Origin: an uncultured Burkholderiales bacterium
GTDB lineage: Bacteria > Pseudomonadota > Gammaproteobacteria > Burkholderiales > Burkholderiaceae
Assembly (NCBI GenBank): GCA_937891045.1
Contig: CALBEV010000010.1
Location: forward strand, 1-5,502
Direction: 5' to 3'
DNA length: 5,502 nucleotides
Below the pieces are notes generated by a model. It was not told the origin of the DNA and did no database searches. It worked only from the letters and a program-made list of their open reading frames with translations. Of the stretch, positions 1-4,895 are shown piece after piece (positions within the stretch are counted from its first letter, which is position 1; each line of letters begins with the position of its first letter). A program made the translations under genes and the position numbers.

Positions 1-88
1 GCCGGAGTGGCGAAATTGGTAGACGCAGCAGATTCAAAATCTGCCGGTGCAAAACACCGTGCCGGTTCGATTCCGGCCTCCGGCACCA
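1..88 (+). tRNA. tRNA-Leu, anticodon CAA (reads UUG), with encoded CCA
   Basis: A complete class II tRNA folds directly from the sequence. The acceptor arms are 1-7 (GCCGGAG) and 78-84 (CTCCGGC), with discriminator A at 85 and a genome-encoded CCA at 86-88. The anticodon stem is 28-32/40-44 around the loop TTCAAAA (33-39), which puts the anticodon CAA at 35-37. A long variable arm (45-49 CGGTG paired with 55-59 CACCG) is the hallmark of leucine or serine tRNA, and the anticodon makes it leucine. The T arm is 61-65/73-77 around TTCGATT. All stems I checked pair perfectly, so the gene looks functional. Its promoter lies upstream of the window. UUG is the commonest leucine codon in at least one gene here (ene-reductase, 1765-2889), so this tRNA probably carries a large decoding load. 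Confidence 0.97.
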
Positions 89-104
89 GCCAAGGCAACA
101 AATT

Positions 105-128
105 CGACCCCACAAGGGTCGTTTTTTT
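105..128 (+). terminator. Intrinsic terminator of the tRNA-Leu gene
   Basis: A perfect 6-bp GC-rich stem (CGACCC 105-110, GGGTCG 116-121) with a 5-nt loop (CACAA) is followed at once by seven T residues (122-128). It lies 17 nt after the tRNA CCA end, the expected place for a tRNA transcript terminator. The T-tract overlaps the stop codon of the convergent lipoprotein gene (127-129). On the minus strand the same hairpin is followed only by AATTTG, so it would be a poor terminator in that direction, although it might stabilise the 3' end of that mRNA. Confidence 0.88.
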
Positions 129-1692
129 ATTTCAATATTCTCAACATCTGCACGCCTGAGCGCAGACCGACAAAGCCTTGGTACCCCAAGGCATCGTTGT
201 AAACGGGTGCCAATTCATTCACGCTGTTGCGCACCGCCATAGGGCTGAAAAACAAATCAGTGGACGTGCTGGGTTTGCGCCATAACAGCACTGAACCACC
301 TGGTTTGAGAAAACAAGTCGTTGTGCCAAGTGCCCGCCCCATCGGCGTCGTTCCCCCTTTGCGCAAGTTGGGTGGGAAATTCACATCCGCTGGGGTGGCA
401 GGCACCTCTGGGATATTGAAAATCGGATCCGCTGGCTTGCCAGCTGCGGCCGGTTTGTGGCGAAACCAGGTGTCACCGCGCTCTTGCGACCAAGCGTTCC
501 AGCCGTCATCCCCACTTTTGTTCATCAAGCCATCTTTGCCTGCGGTGCCTCGGTAATAAATGTTCGCGTTATTGCCGATGAAGCTGAAAAACGCTTTTGG
601 CTCGATACCCGGGGCAAATTTGAATTCCAGCACCGAATTGTCATTGGCCACATAGTGCAAATAAATTGCAGATCCACTGTACCTGGGGAAGTAGATGGAG
701 TCTCCCCCCAAACGTTCTTTGGCGGCAATGCGCAACACCACATCAGGGCTGCCTTGGTGTTTCAGCCAAATGTCTGCATCCACATTGTCCGCATCCACTG
801 ATTTTTGGGCGGTTTGATAGGCCACGGATGAAGCTGTTGGTTTGAACAACCGCATATCACCAGCAGGTTCACCCAAAGGCGTGGCTTGGGTGATGGCACC
901 GTCGTAAATCCAACCCGGTGCCACTGTGGATTTGGGCTTGGCCAACAAGTCAGCCCACATGCTGGTCCCCAACGGGGTGTAGGAGGGTTTGCCAATGCCT
1001 GGCTCCTCGACGCAACCTTCGGTTTGAGGTGGTTGTGTGTCCAAAGAGCCAAACAAGGTTTCAGCCAAGTGTTTGTCGGTTTCTTCTGGCGTCTTCGGTG
1101 GAATGGGCACGACCAAGTTGTCCGGGTTCAAGGCTTTGGCTTGATTCCAAATGGTTCTGAGTTTGTTGTTGGTGATGAACACCGCCGTGTCTTGTGACCA
1201 ATCCACAGATGTCGTGGCAAAGCCAGCCATGCCCGCGAGTTGCGCGACTTTGGGGTCGATGGTGATGCCATTGGAAGGGTCCAAATCGAAATCAAGGGAC
1301 TGTAAAAAATACGCCACATTGCTGGCTGTGGGCCCACCACCTCCTTGCGCCATGCTCAAGGGCGTCACAACCGCTTCACCCAATGCGGGGGGCAACACGA
1401 TATTGCCGATCGAGAACGTGATGGTTTCGCCTGCTTGGTATTCAAACGTGCCTGTATCGTCTGTGACCCCAGAGGCGATCACCTTGCCATCGGCCGACGT
1501 GACTTTGTAGGTGACACCAGACACCGCGCTGTCGATCAAGCGACCTTTCAACAAGGCCACGCCACGCGAGGTCGGCGTCGGCGTGCCCGCGCCCTGATCC
1601 CCGCCGCAAGCGGCGAGCAGGCAGAGCGGTAGTGCCCAGCGAAGAGAAGTGAAGATGTTGAATGTCATGAAGATTCTGGATTGATCTGTCAT
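127..1692 (-). CDS. Predicted outer-membrane lipoprotein of unknown function
   Basis: The 521-residue protein opens with a short n-region, a hydrophobic stretch and a clear lipobox, L26-A27-A28-C29, followed by GGD. This indicates signal peptidase II processing and lipidation at C29. There is no Asp directly after the Cys, so outer-membrane sorting is likely (inference). A Pro/Thr/Gly linker (about 33-44) leads to a beta-rich segment (about 48-115: GRLIDSAVSGVTY, then DDTGTFEY, FSIGNIVLP, VTPLS). This resembles the N-terminal module of many secreted bacterial proteins with 'G.lidsaVsGv.Y...tDd.G.F.Y' signatures. A segment with NVAYFLQSLDFD and NGITID (about 125-145) usually follows that module. 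The rest (about 225-521) is aromatic-rich and I do not recognise it; C227 and C460 are its only cysteines and could form a disulfide. The start at 1692 has an AGGTG about 13 nt upstream, rather far. The alternative ATG at 1668 gives a neater 21-residue signal peptide but has no visible ribosome-binding site. No paralogue or partner gene is nearby. Confidence 0.8.
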   Translation of the reverse strand: MTDQSRIFMTFNIFTSLRWALPLCLLAACGGDQGAGTPTPTSRGVALLKGRLIDSAVSGVTYKVTSADGKVIASGVTDDTGTFEYQAGETITFSIGNIVLPPALGEAVVTPLSMAQGGGGPTASNVAYFLQSLDFDLDPSNGITIDPKVAQLAGMAGFATTSVDWSQDTAVFITNNKLRTIWNQAKALNPDNLVVPIPPKTPEETDKHLAETLFGSLDTQPPQTEGCVEEPGIGKPSYTPLGTSMWADLLAKPKSTVAPGWIYDGAITQATPLGEPAGDMRLFKPTASSVAYQTAQKSVDADNVDADIWLKHQGSPDVVLRIAAKERLGGDSIYFPRYSGSAIYLHYVANDNSVLEFKFAPGIEPKAFFSFIGNNANIYYRGTAGKDGLMNKSGDDGWNAWSQERGDTWFRHKPAAAGKPADPIFNIPEVPATPADVNFPPNLRKGGTTPMGRALGTTTCFLKPGGSVLLWRKPSTSTDLFFSPMAVRNSVNELAPVYNDALGYQGFVGLRSGVQMLRILK

Positions 1693-1707
1693 GTATCGAC
1701 TGATACA
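1692..1707. promoter_or_regulatory. Inverted repeat 1 (6-4-6), operator-like, at the lipoprotein start
   Basis: TGTATC (1692-1697) and GATACA (1702-1707) are perfect inverse complements around a 4-nt centre (GACT). The repeat abuts and slightly overlaps the upstream start codon of the lipoprotein gene. It could be a protein-binding site or an mRNA hairpin that affects initiation of that gene. No known operator is recognised, and the functional role is inference. Confidence 0.35.
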
Positions 1708-1711
1708 CCTG

Positions 1712-1728
1712 CAAACTTGAGAAGTTTG
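1712..1728. promoter_or_regulatory. Inverted repeat 2 (7-3-7), operator-like, overlapping a -35 box
   Basis: CAAACTT (1712-1718) and AAGTTTG (1722-1728) form a perfect 7-bp inverted repeat around GAG. Its right arm overlaps the candidate -35 hexamer TTGACG (1726-1731) of the ene-reductase gene, and it starts 5 bp after inverted repeat 1. A dimeric repressor bound here could block that promoter and perhaps also affect the divergent lipoprotein gene. No T-tract follows on either strand, so it is not an intrinsic terminator. The regulator, if there is one, is not encoded in this window. Confidence 0.4.
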
Positions 1729-1754
1729 ACGGCTTAAGATGACGTCTTTCGAAT
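1726..1754 (+). promoter_or_regulatory. Candidate sigma-70 promoter for the ene-reductase gene
   Basis: TTGACG (1726-1731, 5 of 6 match to TTGACA) is followed after exactly 17 nt by TCGAAT (1749-1754, 4 of 6 match to TATAAT). The expected transcription start would fall around 1760-1762, only a few bases before the ATG at 1765, giving a nearly leaderless mRNA. This fits the lack of a Shine-Dalgarno sequence before that ATG. The weak -10 keeps confidence low. I found no comparable promoter for the divergent lipoprotein gene. Confidence 0.4.
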
Positions 1755-1764
1755 TGATTTCCCT

Positions 1765-2889
1765 ATGAGCCTTTTGTTTTCACCTTTCACTTTCAACCCG
1801 CCACGCGGCCCCCTGACCATCCCCAACCGCATCGTCGTGGCCCCCATGTGCCAATACGCTTGCCACGAAGATGGTCGCGCCAATGATTGGCATTTGATGC
1901 ATTGGGCCAATTTGCTCAATGGCGGTGCGGGGTTGTTCATGATCGAAGCCACGGCTGTCTCGCCTCAGGGTCGCATCACGCCCAATTGCTTGGGGCTGTG
2001 GGACGAGCAAACAGCAGCGGCCTTGTCCGACACCTTGGGACGTGCTCGCCGTTTGGCGCCACCCGTGCCGGTCTGCTTGCAAATCGCTCATTCGGGTCGC
2101 AAAGGCTCCAGTGCCCAACCTTGGCACGGCGGCATGATGATCGACAAAGCCCATGGCGGCTGGGACACGCAAGCCCCTTCGCCCCTGGCCTTGCTGCCCG
2201 GCGAAGCACCGCCCCACGAAATTGATGCCGCAGGTTTGCAAACCATTCAACAAGCTTTTGTTGAAACCGCCAAACGCGCCCAACACATAGGCCTAGAGAT
2301 GATCGAACTGCATGGCGCCCACGGCTACTTGCTGCATGAATTTTTATCGCCCATTGCGAATCAACGAGCCGACTACTTTGGCGGCAGTTTCGAAAACCGC
2401 GTTCGTTTTCCATTGCAAATTTTCAAAGCCATGCGCGAGGTGTTTGACGGAACCTTTGGCATGCGCTTGTCGGCCACCGATTGGATCGATGGCGGTTGGA
2501 CCTTGAAAGAAACCACGGCCTTCAGCCAGTTGCTCAAAGATGCTGGGGCTGATTTCATCCACATTTCTTCGGCAGGGATTGCACCCCAGCAGCAAATCAA
2601 AGTCGGCCCCGGGTACCAGGTGCCCTTTGCCAAACACGTGAAAGAGAAAACCGGCATGCCGACCATCGCCGTGGGCTTGATCACCGATCCGCACCAAGCC
2701 GAGGCCGTGCTGGCAGAAGGCAGTGCCGACATGGTGGCGATTGGGCGCAGCTTTTTGTACAAGCCGCGTTGGGGTTGGGAAGCCGCAGCAGCCTTGGGCG
2801 GCAAGGTGCAAGCCACATCGCAATACTGGCGCAGCCTGCCCAAAGAAGCCAATGGTATTTTCGGCGACGCCAAAATCGGCATGCGTTAA
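1765..2889 (+). CDS. Old Yellow Enzyme-family NAD(P)H:flavin oxidoreductase (ene-reductase, YqjM/XenA class)
   Basis: This is a 374-residue FMN-dependent (beta/alpha)8-barrel enzyme of about normal family length, probably cytosolic. The family reduces activated C=C bonds (enones, maleimides, some nitro compounds) with NAD(P)H. Near the N-terminus, NRIVVAPMCQY places C29 and Y31 at the positions of the redox-tuning Cys and active-site Tyr of XenA/YqjM. QIAHSGRK (Q107-K113) matches the flavin-contacting HxGR segment. ELHGAHGYL supplies the substrate-anchoring His pair H183/H186. FGGSFENR (205-212) is the family signature, R234 is a likely FMN contact, and IGR (326-328) is the FMN-phosphate site. 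The stretch GPGYQVPFAKHVK and V303 (where XenA has its Trp lid residue) look more YqjM-like. The ATG at 1765 is the only sensible start, since an in-frame stop lies just upstream and the next Met is inside the flavin site; it has no Shine-Dalgarno. The natural substrate cannot be told from sequence. The gene shares its four final bases with the convergent SDR gene. Confidence 0.95.
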   Translation: MSLLFSPFTFNPPRGPLTIPNRIVVAPMCQYACHEDGRANDWHLMHWANLLNGGAGLFMIEATAVSPQGRITPNCLGLWDEQTAAALSDTLGRARRLAPPVPVCLQIAHSGRKGSSAQPWHGGMMIDKAHGGWDTQAPSPLALLPGEAPPHEIDAAGLQTIQQAFVETAKRAQHIGLEMIELHGAHGYLLHEFLSPIANQRADYFGGSFENRVRFPLQIFKAMREVFDGTFGMRLSATDWIDGGWTLKETTAFSQLLKDAGADFIHISSAGIAPQQQIKVGPGYQVPFAKHVKEKTGMPTIAVGLITDPHQAEAVLAEGSADMVAIGRSFLYKPRWGWEAAAALGGKVQATSQYWRSLPKEANGIFGDAKIGMR

Positions 2890-3812
2890 AAAACCGGCTG
2901 CCCCAACAAGCCTTCGCGCACCGTGGGGTAGCGCAGTTTGAAACGCAAGGATTGCTTCAATCGTTGGTTGCGCATGCGCCTGGATTCGCTCATGAAACTC
3001 AAAGTCATGGGCGGCAATTCTTTCTCTGCTTGCAAACGGCTGATGCGCGGTGGCTTGGGCATGTGCCAAAGACTGGCCGCCAAATCCATGTAATCAGCCA
3101 TGCGCAAATCGCTGTCATCGTTCACGTTCAAGGTCTGCAACTTGGGGCCACGCCACAGCGCCAGCACCGTGGCGCGGGCCAAATCATCGGCATGAACATG
3201 GTTGGTGTACACGTCATCCGCGGCTTGCAGCACCGGTGTGCCTCTGGCCAAGCGTTCACGTGGTGTGCCGCCCTCGCGGTCCAAGGCGTAAATGCCCGGA
3301 ATGCGCAGCACATTCACACGCGGCAAGCCTCGCCGACCCCATGACTGCAACCAGTTTTCAGCATCGACGCGTCGTTGTGCCCGCGGCGTTGTCGGGTTCA
3401 CCGCGCGTTTTTCATCGATCCAAGCGCCTTCGCAATCACCGTAGACGCCACTGGTAGAACCATAAACCACACTGAAGGGTGCAGTGCGTCTGGCCAATGC
3501 CTGCACCAGGTGTTGGGTGCGCGGATCGGTCTCACCTTGCAAAGGGGGCGGTGCCATGTGCACCACATGGGTGGCCACACCGGCCAAGCGTTGCAAGCTT
3601 TGGGGTTCGTCCAAATTGCCCAGCAAAGGCGTGATGCCCTTCGCTTGCAGTTCAGCCATTCGCTGCACCGAACTGGTCAATGCCAACACCCGACTTGATG
3701 GGTTCAAAAGCCCCGCCACCCGCAGCCCGACATCACCACATCCCACGATCAACACCCTGGGTCGTCGAAAGCGGGCAGGCAAGGCGCCAAGGGGGGTGAG
3801 GTTTGAGGGCAA
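2886..3812 (-). CDS. Atypical SDR NAD(P)-binding epimerase/dehydratase-like protein (YeeZ-type)
   Basis: The 308-residue protein has an N-terminal Rossmann fold: RVLIVGCGDVGLRVA (19-33) with G24-x-G26-x-x-G29, where the nucleotide pyrophosphate should sit. VVYGSTSGVYGD (115-126) corresponds to the SDR Ser/Tyr region. LRIPGIYA (169-176) and TNHVHADDLARA (203-214) are typical of extended/atypical SDRs annotated as NAD-dependent epimerase/dehydratase or YeeZ family. The residue four after Y124 is E128, so the usual catalytic YxxxK lysine is absent. Sugar epimerase activity should therefore not be assumed; a redox or sensor role is possible. The C-terminal SRRMRN...LRYPTVREGL is a conserved tail in this family as I recall it. 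The start is a TTG at 3812 preceded by a weak purine-rich GAAAGAAG. No ATG lies upstream in frame; a GTG at V20 would cut off the residues before the Rossmann strand. It is divergent from the ferredoxin-reductase gene. Confidence 0.88.
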   Translation of the reverse strand: MPSNLTPLGALPARFRRPRVLIVGCGDVGLRVAGLLNPSSRVLALTSSVQRMAELQAKGITPLLGNLDEPQSLQRLAGVATHVVHMAPPPLQGETDPRTQHLVQALARRTAPFSVVYGSTSGVYGDCEGAWIDEKRAVNPTTPRAQRRVDAENWLQSWGRRGLPRVNVLRIPGIYALDREGGTPRERLARGTPVLQAADDVYTNHVHADDLARATVLALWRGPKLQTLNVNDDSDLRMADYMDLAASLWHMPKPPRISRLQAEKELPPMTLSFMSESRRMRNQRLKQSLRFKLRYPTVREGLLGQPVF

Positions 3813-3844
3813 AATCGCTTCTTTCGTGTCGTGGTTTCAGCTAC

Positions 3845-3849
3845 AAGGA
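3845..3849 (+). promoter_or_regulatory. Ribosome-binding site that fixes the ferredoxin-reductase start at 3858
   Basis: AAGGA ends 8 nt before the ATG at 3858, close to ideal spacing. The longer in-frame alternative, GTG at 3831, lies upstream of this site and would add nine residues (MVSATRISQ) not expected before a ferredoxin fold. The 45-bp spacer between the two divergent starts (3813-3857) holds no convincing -35/-10 pair on either strand, so promoters for one or both genes probably lie inside the neighbouring coding sequence. Confidence 0.8.
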
Positions 3850-3857
3850 TTTCTCAG

Positions 3858-4895
3858 ATGTCGTTTCAGATTGTCGTTCAGCCCAGCGGTCGCCATTTTT
3901 CCACGGCGGCAGATGAAACCATTTTGGCCGCCGGTATCCGCCAAGGCATTGGCCTGCCCTACGGATGTAAAGACGGCGCTTGCGGCTCGTGCAAATGCAA
4001 GAAATTAGCTGGCGAGCTCACGATGGCCGACTACCAGGCCAAAGCCTTGAGCGCTGACGAACTGGCGCAAGGCTTCGTGCTGACCTGCCGCGCCACGCCC
4101 TTGTCTGACGTGGTGTTGGAATCCAAGCAGGTGGTCGAAGCCGGTGCCTTCCCGATCAAAAAAATGCCAGTGCGCGTGCAAGCACTGGAGAAACTTTCCC
4201 ACGACGTGATGCGGGTGCAGTTGCAATTGCCTGCTGCCGAACCCTTCCAATTTCATGCGGGTCAGTATGTGGAGTTTTTATTGCGTGACGGTTCGCGCCG
4301 CGCCTATTCCATGGGCAACGCGCCACACACCTTGGTGGCGGGAGCACCCAGCGTCGAGCTGCACATCCGGCACATGCCCGGTGGCAAATTCACCGACCAT
4401 GTGTTTGGCGCCATGAAAGAAAAAGAAATCCAGCGGGTTGAAGGCCCCTATGGCAGTTTCTTTTTGCGCGAAGACAGCTCGGCACCCATGGTGTTGTTGG
4501 CCTCGGGCACGGGCTTTGCGCCCATCAAGGCCTTGATGGAACACATGCAGCACAAAGGCATCAGCCGCCCCACGCGTTTGTACTGGGGCGGACGCCGCCC
4601 CGCCGATTTGTATTTGAACGATTGGGTGTTGGCGCAATTGCCGCTGATGCCGAATTTGCAATACATCCCTGTCGTGTCAGATGCCTTACCCGAGGATGGA
4701 TGGACCGGTCGCACAGGTTTTGTCCACAGCGCGGTCTTGCAAGACACACCCAGCTTGAGCGGTTACCAGGTGTATGCCTGCGGTGCGCCCATCGTGGTGG
4801 ATTCGGCACGCCGTGATTACGTGGCGAATGGTTTGTCAGAAGATGAATTTTTCGCTGACTCGTTCACCAGCGAGGCTGACAAAGCGCAGGGCTAG
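3858..4895 (+). CDS. [2Fe-2S] ferredoxin/FAD-NAD(P)H reductase fusion (CDP-6-deoxy-glucoseen reductase-like)
   Basis: This 345-residue one-component electron-transfer protein should pass electrons from NAD(P)H through FAD to a plant-type [2Fe-2S] cluster and on to an unidentified acceptor. The N-terminal ferredoxin (about 1-90) has C37-x4-C42-x2-C45 and C77 as cluster ligands; C47 is an extra cysteine. The FAD-binding barrel (about 102-205) carries the R148-A-Y-S151 motif (RxYS). The nucleotide-binding module (about 210-335) has GTGFAP (217-222), YWGGR (242-246) and CGAP (308-311), with a family-typical F331-F332-ADSF near the C-terminus. Relatives are often named CDP-6-deoxy-delta-3,4-glucoseen reductase (AscD/RfbI/DdhD) or grouped with reductase components of oxygenases. 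Neither a deoxysugar dehydrase nor an oxygenase is encoded nearby, so the acceptor is unknown. No signal peptide is seen, so it is probably cytosolic. The start was chosen on the AAGGA at 3845-3849. The stop overlaps the convergent rarA stop by four bases. Confidence 0.93.
   Translation: MSFQIVVQPSGRHFSTAADETILAAGIRQGIGLPYGCKDGACGSCKCKKLAGELTMADYQAKALSADELAQGFVLTCRATPLSDVVLESKQVVEAGAFPIKKMPVRVQALEKLSHDVMRVQLQLPAAEPFQFHAGQYVEFLLRDGSRRAYSMGNAPHTLVAGAPSVELHIRHMPGGKFTDHVFGAMKEKEIQRVEGPYGSFFLREDSSAPMVLLASGTGFAPIKALMEHMQHKGISRPTRLYWGGRRPADLYLNDWVLAQLPLMPNLQYIPVVSDALPEDGWTGRTGFVHSAVLQDTPSLSGYQVYACGAPIVVDSARRDYVANGLSEDEFFADSFTSEADKAQG

Noticed and set aside
1..88. tRNA-Leu as an integration site for a mobile element
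   Set aside because: No repeat of the tRNA 3' end was seen elsewhere in the window, and no integrase or phage-like gene lies beside it.
2897..2932. Long-loop hairpin just after the ene-reductase stop (9 bp, arms 2897-2905 and 2924-2932)
   Set aside because: One pair is G-U, the loop is 18 nt and no T-tract follows. It lies inside the SDR coding sequence, so it is not supported as a terminator.
2344..3069. Long open frame (241 codons) on the minus strand opposite the ene-reductase gene
   Set aside because: It lies antisense to a gene with intact family motifs and runs into the SDR gene. Its translation is His/Ala/Gly-rich without recognisable motifs, as expected of an antisense shadow in GC-rich coding DNA.
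2769..3344. Open frame (191 codons) on the plus strand crossing the ene-reductase/SDR junction
   Set aside because: It overlaps both well-supported genes in other frames and has no motif or ribosome-binding site. Treated as a shadow.
3831..3857. Longer ferredoxin-reductase start at the GTG 3831
   Set aside because: The AAGGA at 3845-3849 serves the ATG at 3858, and the nine extra residues precede the natural start of the ferredoxin fold.
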